This document shows, piece after piece, positions 1 through 6,577 of a DNA stretch of 26,282 nucleotides. Location: NCBI GenBank assembly GCA_038322815.1, contig JBBQGG010000043.1, positions 1 to 26,282 on the forward strand, given 5' to 3'. Numbering within the stretch: position 1 is the stretch's first letter; every line of letters begins with the position of its first letter. Source of the DNA: PALSA-1296 sp038322815 (GTDB lineage: Bacteria; Bacteroidota; Ignavibacteria; Palsa-1295). The notes under the pieces are model-generated. The model had not been told where the DNA came from. It worked only from the letters and a program-made list of their open reading frames with translations, and did not search any database. The position numbers and the translations under genes are program-made.

Positions 1-122
1 CGCCATTCGCTTTGGGCGACAAGGACATCACGCGGACAAGCTCCGAATGAGCCGTGATTCATAAAAGCAACGTCTTCATCCAGGAGCCAGCTTTTGCGAA
101 TCTCTTTGCCGAAATTATGCAT
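1..122 (-). CDS. Class V aminotransferase-like protein (isopenicillin-N epimerase type), 5' part only
   Basis: The gene begins at an ATG at 120-122 and runs off the left edge, so only about 40 residues are visible. They read M-H-N-F-G-K-E then a stretch containing FMNHGSFGACPRDVL. The 'NHGSFGACP' block near the N-terminus is typical of PLP-dependent class V aminotransferases of the isopenicillin-N epimerase/cysteine-desulfurase-like group, where it contributes to substrate binding. The catalytic lysine lies outside the window. The frame stays open upstream to a GTG at 198-200, but the residues between look non-conserved and that GTG abuts the tRNA, so the ATG is preferred. It is transcribed divergently from tRNA-Ser. 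The substrate cannot be deduced; the family call rests on one short motif. Confidence 0.7.
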   Translation of the reverse strand, partial: MHNFGKEIRKSWLLDEDVAFMNHGSFGACPRDVLVAQSEW

Positions 123-200
123 AGGGAAATATTTCTTGAAAAATTCGAATGTTCTTGGAACAACGTTTCCCCGCAAAGAGTTATGTCTCAGCGAATCCAC

Positions 201-282
201 GGAGGGCTCGCATAATGGTATTGCAGCAGTCTTGAAAACTGCCAGCCGCAAGGCTATGAGAGTTCGACTCCCTCGCCCTCCG
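201..282 (+). tRNA. tRNA-Ser (anticodon TGA)
   Basis: A class II tRNA can be folded by eye. The acceptor arm is GGAGGGC (201-207) with GCCCTCC (275-281), discriminator G282. The D arm is 210-224. The anticodon arm is GCAGT/ACTGC (226-242) with loop CTTGAAA, giving anticodon TGA (233-235), which reads UCA serine codons. The long variable arm (243-257) has an AGCC/GGCT stem, as expected for tRNA-Ser. The T arm is 258-274 with loop TTCGACT; its stem has one A-C mismatch (A261 with C271). CCA is not encoded. Confidence 0.95.
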
Positions 283-291
283 CTTTCCTAT

Positions 292-315
292 AAAGGCAGA
301 CTTTAGTCTGCCTTT
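292..315 (+). terminator. Hairpin terminator after tRNA-Ser
   Basis: A perfect 10-bp stem, AAAGGCAGAC / GTCTGCCTTT, encloses a TTTA loop ten bases after the tRNA. The 3' arm ends in TTT and the stem starts with AAA, so it could work in both directions. It ends only 23 bases before the next gene, which must therefore have its own promoter very close by or depend on read-through. Confidence 0.75.
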
Positions 316-338
316 GCTATAAAGAATTATGCCATCGT

Positions 339-866
339 ATGATGATTCATCAGCGAATCAGGAAAAAACTTGTCCAAGTTAGTGATAAAATGCAGTCGGA
401 CTATAGTTATTATCTGACTGAGCTCATCGGAGAGAACTTTGATCCTCGCTTTAAACCCGAACTTACTCCGGAAAAAATGCTTGCCTTAGGTGTATTCGGA
501 GGCAAGTATATGACTGATTGTGGTGCCGAATTTCCAACCTTATGGTTTTCAAATGCAAAACTCAGTCCTGATAAATATGATCCTAAACTGAATTTTTTTG
601 GCGTTCGGGCAAGTCAGTCATTAACTATCTGGATCGAAAAAGGATGGATATACAATGAAGATCCTCGGGGTTGGTTTCAATGGTATTGCAGGTATTTTAT
701 GGGACGGAGAATTCCTGCTGAGGACGATCGTCAGATCAAGCGATGGTATGCAATTAAAAGGCACATTGTTCAGATCAAGAATAATTGTAAACAAGGGGAT
801 CTGAATTGCCGTAAAAGACAAAGACAAGCTGTCTTACATTGGGCGTATGACAGTAGATATATCTGA
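339..866 (+). CDS. Conserved protein of unknown function (175 aa)
   Basis: No function is assigned. The protein is soluble-looking, with no signal peptide or membrane segment. Its most striking part is an aromatic and arginine-rich segment, GWFQWYCRYFMGRR (residues 111-124), followed by RQIKRW (131-136), a Cys pair (C150 and C157) in NNCKQGDLNC, and QRQAVLHWAYDSR near the C-terminus. From memory, proteins with this block occur in many bacteria as uncharacterised conserved proteins, so the gene is very probably real. Two ATGs are adjacent at 339 and 342 and either could be the start; no clear ribosome-binding site is visible. It converges on a TatA-family gene, with only 15 bases between the stops. 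The Trp/Arg/Cys pattern might suggest nucleic-acid or cofactor binding, but that is a guess. Confidence 0.85.
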   Translation: MMIHQRIRKKLVQVSDKMQSDYSYYLTELIGENFDPRFKPELTPEKMLALGVFGGKYMTDCGAEFPTLWFSNAKLSPDKYDPKLNFFGVRASQSLTIWIEKGWIYNEDPRGWFQWYCRYFMGRRIPAEDDRQIKRWYAIKRHIVQIKNNCKQGDLNCRKRQRQAVLHWAYDSRYI

Positions 867-881
867 AATCGAGAGTAAGAG

Positions 882-1265
882 TTATTCTGCTTTCGTGGAA
901 GGAATATTTGTCGGAGTTGTAGGCTCCGCAATTGGGGCAATAACGACGGTTGGATCAACTGCAGGGAGCGGAGCAGGAGTTGGTGTATTCATTCCTAAAT
1001 TCTGAAAAGCCTGCGCAGTTTCTTGCATAGGCTTTTGCGCATCGGTGAGGTGCAGATCGAATTGAGCTTTTGCAGCCTGTAAAGCTTCCACCGGTTCTTT
1101 CATTACTGTTTTCAACTGATCTTCCAAGCCCTCTTTTGCATCGCGGAATTTACGCATACCCTTTCCTAAACTTGTTGCAAGTTCTGGTATCTTCTTCGGT
1201 CCGAAGAAGATGAGAATGACTAAAAAGATCAGGAGCATTTCGCCCCCACCTAAATTCTCAAACAT
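882..1265 (-). CDS. tatA: TatA/TatE-family twin-arginine translocase subunit, long form with extended C-terminus
   Basis: The 127-residue protein starts with a single transmembrane helix (about residues 9-22), then the family hinge FGPKKIPELATSLGKGMRKF (21-40) and an amphipathic helix. TatA/B proteins sit in the inner membrane and help TatC move folded proteins carrying RR signal peptides. The FGPKKIPEL hinge is the TatA-type version. The remaining ~85 residues are unusual for TatA: a charged helix to about 90, then a Pro/Thr/Ala-rich tail, a layout nearer to TatB. It lies 11 bases downstream of another TatA gene, so one of the pair may play the TatB role. No tatC is in the window. The sequence cannot decide between a TatA and a TatB function. 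Confidence 0.88.
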   Translation of the reverse strand: MFENLGGGEMLLIFLVILIFFGPKKIPELATSLGKGMRKFRDAKEGLEDQLKTVMKEPVEALQAAKAQFDLHLTDAQKPMQETAQAFQNLGMNTPTPAPLPAVDPTVVIAPIAEPTTPTNIPSTKAE

Positions 1266-1276
1266 AATTACTGATC

Positions 1277-1471
1277 TTATACCTTATTTTGAGGGGTTTG
1301 ATTTGGGGGAACAACCGGCTCATCATCACCATGACCTTCAGAAGATTTCTTGAATTCATGCATTCCTTTACCTAATCCGCGCATAAGTTCAGGGATCTTC
1401 TTGCCGCCGAAAAGCAATACCACGATAGCGACAATAATAAGCAATTCAAAAGCACCTAGATTTTTAAACAT
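1277..1471 (-). CDS. tatA: TatA-family twin-arginine translocase subunit (short form)
   Basis: The 64-residue protein has the typical TatA layout: short N-terminus, one hydrophobic helix (about 8-21), hinge FGGKKIPELMRGLGKGMHEF (21-40), and a short polar tail. Length and motif match canonical TatA, the pore-forming or membrane-thinning part of the twin-arginine system. The start ATG (1469-1471) has a good AAGGAG site 6 bases upstream, one of the clearest in the window. The second TatA gene follows after 11 bases and is presumably co-transcribed. Confidence 0.95.
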   Translation of the reverse strand: MFKNLGAFELLIIVAIVVLLFGGKKIPELMRGLGKGMHEFKKSSEGHGDDEPVVPPNQTPQNKV

Positions 1472-1477
1472 TGAATT

Positions 1478-1483
1478 CTCCTT
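1478..1483 (-). promoter_or_regulatory. Ribosome-binding site of the short tatA gene
   Basis: On the minus strand the sequence reads AAGGAG-AATTCA-ATG, a full Shine-Dalgarno core with 6-base spacing. It fixes the tatA start at 1471. Most other genes in the window lack so clear a site. Confidence 0.75.
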
Positions 1484-1555
1484 GATATATAATACTACGA
1501 TTTTCCCTACATAGGCAAAACTTCAATATGGGTGATAAGGTTCGTCAAAAACCAA

Positions 1556-1687
1556 TCACTTCTTTGCAAACCATGACGTGCGATACTTACCTTTACGGGG
1601 GCCATGAGCATTTTTGATTGCCCCAATTAACACTGCCCCAAGAGCTATTAAAGCTATAATTAATAATAATCCTTGAAGATACAGCAT
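1556..1687 (-). CDS. Small single-pass membrane protein candidate (43 aa)
   Basis: An open frame from ATG (1685-1687) to TGA (1556-1558) encodes 43 residues: MLYLQGLLLIIALIALGAVL, then a short loop and a basic tail GPRKGKYRTSWFAKK. The first ~25 residues form one plausible transmembrane helix and the strongly basic C-terminus fits an 'N-out, C-in' small membrane protein. It starts 34 bases after the purQ stop on the same strand and fills most of the gap before tatA. No Shine-Dalgarno is visible. No family is recognised. The clean hydrophobic/basic layout argues for a real gene, but a 44-codon frame could still be chance. Confidence 0.5.
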   Translation of the reverse strand: MLYLQGLLLIIALIALGAVLIGAIKNAHGPRKGKYRTSWFAKK

Positions 1688-1721
1688 TAGATGTTTATAT
1701 ATTGAAAAAGTTTAAATGGAT

Positions 1722-2444
1722 TTAGATAATAACTTCTTTTTGCTTGGCAAATTCAAAATGACGGGTAAGCGAACGAAAGACCTTTATTCCATCTGCACTA
1801 CCTAAAATACTTTCGCAAGCACGCTCAGGATGCGGCATCATGCCAAGAACGTTGCCCTCTTTATTGATAATTCCGGCTATATTATTTATAGAGCCGTTAG
1901 GATTCGCTTCTTGAGAAACTTCGCCGCTTTCAGTGCTATAACGGAAAACTACCTGCTTATTTTCTTCGAGTTCAGTAATTGTTTTCTCATCAGCCATATA
2001 TAGGCCTTCGCCATGTGCTATAGGAATGTTAATAGTTTCGCCCGGCAGAAGTGAATTAGTAAATCTTGTATCAGTATTTTCAGAACGGAGATTAACCCAT
2101 TTGCAACGGAATTTCAGAGCTTCATTTCGAATTAATACCCCAGGAAGTAAACCGCTTTCGCAAAGAACCTGAAACCCATTACAGATTCCGATCACTGTAC
2201 CGCCGTTATTTGCAAATCGAATGACGTCTTTCATAACAGGAGAAAATCTCGCAATAGCACCTGTGCGAAGATAGTCACCATAGGAGAATCCACCCGGAAG
2301 AATTACAAGATCAACACCTTTGCCGATACCATCTTCTTTATGCCAGACGAATTCGGTATCCGATTCCCCGATAACATTCTTCACTGCATGCATTGCATCA
2401 TGGTCGCAATTTGAGCCGGGAAAAACGATTATGCGTGTTTTCAT
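1722..2444 (-). CDS. purQ: Phosphoribosylformylglycinamidine synthase subunit PurQ (glutaminase)
   Basis: PurQ releases ammonia from glutamine for FGAR amidotransferase (PurS-PurQ-PurL), the fourth step of purine synthesis, in the cytosol. The 240-residue protein is a class I glutamine amidotransferase: substrate loop PGGFSYGDYLRTGA (50-63), nucleophile Cys88 in GICNGFQVL, and His205/Glu207 in MPHPERA completing the triad. The length is normal for the separate bacterial PurQ. It overlaps purS by one base (TAATG), which implies translational coupling. The synthetase subunit gene purL is not in the window. purC lies 2.5 kb away in a separate operon. Confidence 0.97.
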   Translation of the reverse strand: MKTRIIVFPGSNCDHDAMHAVKNVIGESDTEFVWHKEDGIGKGVDLVILPGGFSYGDYLRTGAIARFSPVMKDVIRFANNGGTVIGICNGFQVLCESGLLPGVLIRNEALKFRCKWVNLRSENTDTRFTNSLLPGETINIPIAHGEGLYMADEKTITELEENKQVVFRYSTESGEVSQEANPNGSINNIAGIINKEGNVLGMMPHPERACESILGSADGIKVFRSLTRHFEFAKQKEVII

Positions 2445-2719
2445 TAATGGCTTGCTCCTTTTGCCGCAGCTTCTTTGATCTCTAGGACTCGGAATGTTTC
2501 CATTATCGGATTTGCAAGTAATTTGCGGCTGGATTCTTCAGCAATCGACTGAGCTTTTTCTTTCGAATCAGCATCAACTGCAAGACGAATGAATTTACCG
2601 ATGCGTACATCAGATACTTCAGCCATTCCTAATGAATCAAGAGCATGATGCGCAGCTTTTCCCTGCGGATCAAGGATAGCTTCTTTTCGCTCAGTGGCGA
2701 TATAGACGTGGTAGTGCAT
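2444..2719 (-). CDS. purS: Phosphoribosylformylglycinamidine synthase subunit PurS
   Basis: PurS is the small structural subunit bridging PurQ and PurL in the three-part FGAR amidotransferase. The 91-residue protein has the family pattern: an N-terminal strand, ILDPQGKAAHHALDSLGM (about 15-32; usual form D-P-x-G-x-[AT]), VSDVRIGKFIRLAV (35-48), and the C-terminal MxxFRVL strand, here METFRVLEI. The length is slightly above the usual ~80 residues because of an Ala/Lys-rich tail. The gene is first in the block, 147 bases from the divergent YgjP-type gene, and ends in TAATG overlapping purQ. Confidence 0.95.
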   Translation of the reverse strand: MHYHVYIATERKEAILDPQGKAAHHALDSLGMAEVSDVRIGKFIRLAVDADSKEKAQSIAEESSRKLLANPIMETFRVLEIKEAAAKGASH

Positions 2720-2866
2720 AAATATTAAACAATAAAATTGTCTACTGTGTCACAAGAAAAAATTCTTAAAAATATCGTTGAGTCGGAGTCAGCATAATAA
2801 ATTTTTGAAATGTTATTTTGCTTTGCCGAGTTTAAATGCTCAGTATATATTATATTAAAACTGTGA

Positions 2867-3466
2867 GTGATCAATAAAGATACATACACCATTCAGCGAA
2901 AAAAAGTCAAGTACGCAAGGATCACAATTCATCCTGATTCCAAAGTAAAGATAACTATTCCCTTGCGCTATTCAGATTCTGATCTGATATTATTTCTTGC
3001 AGAAAAGGCAAATTGGATCAATAAGCATGTTTCCTGTTTTTCTGCAGATCGCGAGAAATATCTTTCCCTTGAAGCCGGAGAAATAGAATTTTTAGGAAAA
3101 CCCTTTAGACCGTCTTTTGATATTTCGAAAACATCTCTTACGACCTGGTATAAAAATCAGGCGAAACACTATTTTGGAAACAGGATCACAGAACTTGCTC
3201 GGGAATTTGGTTACTCATTTAATAAAGTCTCGATCAGAGATGCCAAAACACGATGGGGAAGCTGCTCGATAAAAAAGAATATTTCTTTGAACTGGCGGTT
3301 AATGAAGGCCCCACCGGAAATTATTGATTATGTAATTCTCCATGAACTTGCCCATACGGTGGTTTTTAATCATTCCAAATTCTTTTGGTCTAAATTAGCG
3401 GAGACTTATCCGCACTATAAGTCGGCAAGAATCTGGTTAAAACGATTTGGGAAATTTCTGCATTAA
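2867..3466 (+). CDS. YgjP/SprT-like (M48-related, DUF45) metal-dependent hydrolase
   Basis: The 199-residue soluble protein has the DUF45/YgjP layout: an N-terminal beta-rich part (RKKVKYARITIHPDSKVKIT), a middle helix, the diagnostic RDAKTRWGSCS (124-134), and the zinc motif HELAH (159-163) with a third ligand candidate His169 in FNHSKFFW. The family is predicted to be a zinc protease or hydrolase; substrates are poorly known. The start is GTG at 2867, which keeps the normal N-terminus; no in-frame ATG lies nearby. The stop overlaps the pssA stop on the other strand by a few bases. It faces purS divergently. Confidence 0.92.
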   Translation: MINKDTYTIQRKKVKYARITIHPDSKVKITIPLRYSDSDLILFLAEKANWINKHVSCFSADREKYLSLEAGEIEFLGKPFRPSFDISKTSLTTWYKNQAKHYFGNRITELAREFGYSFNKVSIRDAKTRWGSCSIKKNISLNWRLMKAPPEIIDYVILHELAHTVVFNHSKFFWSKLAETYPHYKSARIWLKRFGKFLH

Positions 3467-4260
3467 ATTCCGAAGGTTGATTTCTCTTCCCGGTCCAATT
3501 CTTCTTCATCGAAAAGCGCTCCGGCATGGCGGTCGCGAACCACTTTTTTTGTTCGTACGATGATCGAACGGATAAGCCCAAAAAGAATGAATATCAGAAA
3601 AAGCGGAAAGATCGCTGAACCTTTAGTAACGATCGAAAGTATTATGGCAACTAATACAACAATAAATTTTGCAGGCTCCGCTTTAATTGCCTTCCCCGAA
3701 AATTTTGGAAGTGTTTCGTATTTTACTGTACTGACCATCATAAGCGACGATCCGATAACCACGACAAACATAATAACATCCAAACCTTCAGGGGAAATGA
3801 ATTGCGGCTGGCCGCGCAGAAAATAAAATGTCACGAATGAGACGATGAGAATTGCCGCAGACGGAATTGGCAAGCCCTTGAAATAATCCTTATCGAATCC
3901 GACTAGCTGCACATTGAAGCGTGCTAGACGAAGCGCACCGCAGATCATCGGCAGTGCGGCTATAAGAATTCCGATAGTCTCAAATTGATAGAAGAAAAGT
4001 TTATAAACAATTGCGCTCGGGGCTACGCCGAAGGTGACTACATCGGCAAGTGAATCAAGTTCGACTCCAAACTCGCTTGCTGAATGTGTTAGCCGCGCCA
4101 TCATACCGTCGAGCGTATCAAAAAAAGCACCGAGCACGATAAACCATCCTGCCTTCTCAAAATCTGCATCAATAAATGCTGTCTTGATGGCGATGAATCC
4201 GCTGAAAAGATTCATCACTGTAAATAGCGACGGAATAACTGAACGCGTAACTTTTATCAT
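3463..4260 (-). CDS. pssA: CDP-diacylglycerol-serine O-phosphatidyltransferase
   Basis: The enzyme makes phosphatidylserine from CDP-diacylglycerol and serine in the inner membrane, the precursor used by Psd. The CDP-alcohol phosphatidyltransferase signature D-G-x2-A-R-x8-G-x3-D-x3-D is complete: D51, G52, A55, R56, G65, D69, D73 (numbering from the MIKV start). Several hydrophobic segments follow, as expected for this multi-pass family, and the charged C-terminal tail is cytosolic in type. An ATG 15 bases further upstream (4275) is possible, but the chosen ATG overlaps the psd stop as ATGA, a typical coupled start. It is the last gene of the barrel-purC-psd-pssA operon. Confidence 0.95.
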   Translation of the reverse strand: MIKVTRSVIPSLFTVMNLFSGFIAIKTAFIDADFEKAGWFIVLGAFFDTLDGMMARLTHSASEFGVELDSLADVVTFGVAPSAIVYKLFFYQFETIGILIAALPMICGALRLARFNVQLVGFDKDYFKGLPIPSAAILIVSFVTFYFLRGQPQFISPEGLDVIMFVVVIGSSLMMVSTVKYETLPKFSGKAIKAEPAKFIVVLVAIILSIVTKGSAIFPLFLIFILFGLIRSIIVRTKKVVRDRHAGALFDEEELDREEKSTFGI

Positions 4261-4925
4261 TGAATTTTCTTCCATTCAGCTAAAATTGATTCACCGGCAA
4301 CAGTTCTATCTCCCTCTTTTACAAGAAGTTTTATATCGAGCGGTAAATACACATCCACACGTGAACCGAATTTTATCATTCCGAATCTTTTTCCGGCTGT
4401 AACAGTATCGCCCACTTTTAACTCGCAGACGATACGTCTTGCAACATAGCCTGTCACTTGATTAAAAAGAAGTTTCCTGTTATTGGAGTTGACTCCTATT
4501 ACCATCCGTTCGTTTTCATTTACGGATTCCGGTGTGCTTGCAACCAGAAATTTCCCTTTGACGTAACGAAGATGCTCAACTGTTCCTGTTACAGGCGCGC
4601 GATTGACATGCACATCCAGAGGCGACATGAAGATCGAAATAAGCTGAGCGCGTGATCTCAGGTATTCCGGCTCATCTACTTCTTTGATCAATACTATTTT
4701 TCCGTCTGCCGGAGAAATAACAAGATCATCGAGAGACTTGCCGCCCGCATTGGGTGCGCGGTCCGGATCTCGGAAAAAATTGAGCGAGAATACTGTCAGG
4801 AATCCAGCGATCGCGAGGAACACGATACGCGCCCATATTTCATCAGTCCAAATTGCAAGTGCAATAAGAACAACTACTGTAATGGCAACGCCGATGAGGA
4901 CGTCTGTTCCGTATCGTGTAAGCAA
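4257..4925 (-). CDS. psd: Phosphatidylserine decarboxylase proenzyme (short type)
   Basis: Psd converts phosphatidylserine to phosphatidylethanolamine. The 222-residue protein has two N-terminal hydrophobic segments (about 8-25 and 31-49), then the catalytic domain: SPADGK with Asp74, DVHVNR with His106, and the self-cleavage site FGSRV, with Gly187-Ser188 predicted to give the beta chain and the pyruvoyl group on Ser188. The GSR type and the length match the short, archaeal-type Psd rather than the longer LGST-type enzyme of E. coli. The frame begins with TTG (4923-4925); no ATG lies nearby in frame. It starts 15 bases after purC and overlaps pssA by 4 bases, so PS synthesis and decarboxylation are coupled. 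Confidence 0.95.
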   Translation of the reverse strand: MLTRYGTDVLIGVAITVVVLIALAIWTDEIWARIVFLAIAGFLTVFSLNFFRDPDRAPNAGGKSLDDLVISPADGKIVLIKEVDEPEYLRSRAQLISIFMSPLDVHVNRAPVTGTVEHLRYVKGKFLVASTPESVNENERMVIGVNSNNRKLLFNQVTGYVARRIVCELKVGDTVTAGKRFGMIKFGSRVDVYLPLDIKLLVKEGDRTVAGESILAEWKKIQ

Positions 4926-4940
4926 GAGTTTTTTCTATTA

Positions 4941-5657
4941 TTATGCAGTTACTTTTCCTAATATTTTAGCATAGGCTTCTTCTACTCCGCCAAGATCAAA
5001 ACGGAATCTGTCTTTATCCAACTTCTCACCTGTTTTAGCATCCCAGAAGCGGCAGGTATCGGGGGATATTTCATCGCCGAGTAAGATCTCACCTTTATGC
5101 TTGCCGAATTCCAATTTGAAATCGACAAGTGTAATGCCTCGTTCTTCGAAAAATTCTTTTAGCAAGTCATTCACCTGCAATGCAACAGCCCGGATATGTA
5201 CGATCTCAGCCTGAGTTGCAAGTTCCATTGCAATAGCATGACTTTCATTAATGAGAGGATCGCCGAGATCGTCCCGCTTATATGAAAATTCGAATGTAGG
5301 TTCTTTGAAGATCATTCCTTCTGTCGCAGCATAGCGTTTGACAAACGATCCGGCTGCCCGATTACGGACAATGACTTCAAGCGGTACAATATCAAGTTTC
5401 TTGATCAGCATTTCATTCGGCGATAGCTGATCGACGAAATGCGTTCGGATTCCTTTGGTTTCAAGGTAACGGAAAAGCGAAGAAGCAACGGTATTGTTTG
5501 TTGTCCCTTTTGCTTCCCACGAGCCTTTTTTCTCACCATTGAAAGCAGTTGCATCATTTTTGAATTCCTGGATCAAAAGATCAGGATTGCCTGCAACGGA
5601 CCATACTTTTTTTGCTTTGCCTTCGTATAGTTGCTTTTCTTTTTTATATTCTGGCAT
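4941..5657 (-). CDS. purC: Phosphoribosylaminoimidazole-succinocarboxamide synthase (SAICAR synthetase)
   Basis: PurC joins CAIR and aspartate using ATP in purine synthesis. The 238-residue protein is of bacterial length and shows the family blocks: YEGKAKKVW (11-19, ATP-binding loop), FKNDATAFNG (32-41), MLIKKLDIVPLEVIVRN with the following RAAGSF (about 83-104), LVDFKLEFG, and LGDEISPDTCRFWD near the C-terminus. It lies between an outer-membrane barrel gene (14 bases upstream) and psd (15 bases downstream) on the same strand, so it is probably co-transcribed with phospholipid genes rather than with the purS-purQ pair. Confidence 0.97.
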   Translation of the reverse strand: MPEYKKEKQLYEGKAKKVWSVAGNPDLLIQEFKNDATAFNGEKKGSWEAKGTTNNTVASSLFRYLETKGIRTHFVDQLSPNEMLIKKLDIVPLEVIVRNRAAGSFVKRYAATEGMIFKEPTFEFSYKRDDLGDPLINESHAIAMELATQAEIVHIRAVALQVNDLLKEFFEERGITLVDFKLEFGKHKGEILLGDEISPDTCRFWDAKTGEKLDKDRFRFDLGGVEEAYAKILGKVTA

Positions 5658-5671
5658 AAGTATGATTAGTA

Positions 5672-6475
5672 TTAAAAAAAACCTAAAAATATTCCGAGAT
5701 GAAAAACGGGTCCATTGCCGTTAACTTTAGTCAATGAGGCTGCATCCTTAAACGAAACGGCATCATCAACAGTCCATGTCCCCATAGCAGTGATCTGATA
5801 CCCTGCTGCAAGCCTTAGCATCAACCACCGAAGCGGAGCATATTCGAATTCCACTTGCGGCTTCACAATGAAAAATCCGGCATGATAATTATGGGTAATA
5901 TTGGTTGACGGAGAATCAAACTCCGAGTGAATATCAAATGCATTCCGATTTGCTGCCTGCTGAGCGAGAATATTGATCGCACCAAGCCCTAACTCCACAC
6001 CTCCGAGAACATGAAATCTACTGGCATTGACAAACGAATAATCTACTGTCAGTGCTCCATACCCGACATGATAGGTAAGCGAACGCATAACCGGCTGTCC
6101 CTGAGTAGTTGTATCAGGCACACAGCAGATACTACTATTGCCGCTCATTCCTATTCCGCCGATACGAAGATTTTTGACATAGGGAAACGGCAGAAAACCC
6201 TGACCGCCGATCATGAAAGCCTGCTCCTTAAGGTTTTGCCTGATAAATGGCTGTGCGATGTTTAGATTAAAATCTGTAAGTGAAGGCAGATGAAGTCCCA
6301 AGATTATACCTCCGCCGATCCAGGAATAACTGGAAGATGCAGCCATTGCATCGCCATAGAGCTCTTCATCATTAAAGTGTGATGTATCGCGGGCAATATT
6401 CTGCTGGGCAAATGTTGTCCCTGCTAAGCAGAGGAGAACAATTGCAAGAAAAATGGAACGCTTGTATCTATTCAT
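5672..6475 (-). CDS. Outer-membrane beta-barrel protein of unknown function
   Basis: The N-terminus MNRYKRSIFLAIVLLCLAGT is a clear Sec signal peptide with cleavage likely after TFA (residue 23). The rest alternates polar and hydrophobic residues in strand-like segments (GGGIILGLHLPSL, RFHVLGGVELGLGAINI, WLMLRLAAGYQITAMGT) and ends in HLGIFLGFF, with a terminal Phe as typical of outer-membrane barrels. No family is recognised. The frame continues nine codons upstream to an ATG at 6502, with another at 6490; the internal ATG at 6475 is chosen because it puts the basic n-region at the start. It leads the operon with purC, psd and pssA; a physiological link to phospholipid synthesis is not shown. 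A Cys-Cys pair (SICCVPD) lies in a probable loop. Confidence 0.82.
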   Translation of the reverse strand: MNRYKRSIFLAIVLLCLAGTTFAQQNIARDTSHFNDEELYGDAMAASSSYSWIGGGIILGLHLPSLTDFNLNIAQPFIRQNLKEQAFMIGGQGFLPFPYVKNLRIGGIGMSGNSSICCVPDTTTQGQPVMRSLTYHVGYGALTVDYSFVNASRFHVLGGVELGLGAINILAQQAANRNAFDIHSEFDSPSTNITHNYHAGFFIVKPQVEFEYAPLRWLMLRLAAGYQITAMGTWTVDDAVSFKDAASLTKVNGNGPVFHLGIFLGFF

Positions 6476-6577
6476 TTCGTAGTGCAACATTGAAAAGTTC
6501 ACACTAAACAGTTATGAGTATATAGTTGAATCCTGTAAAGTGTTCACTGTAAACTCTTTTTATGTCAATTCAATTCG

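Noticed and set aside
94..306. Open frame overlapping the tRNA-Ser gene on the plus strand
   Set aside because: It runs straight through a well-folded tRNA and its terminator; the protein is low-quality and antisense to the aminotransferase start.
2720..2866. Purine riboswitch or PurR-type operator upstream of purS
   Set aside because: No conserved core or palindromic box could be found by eye in this A/T-rich spacer.
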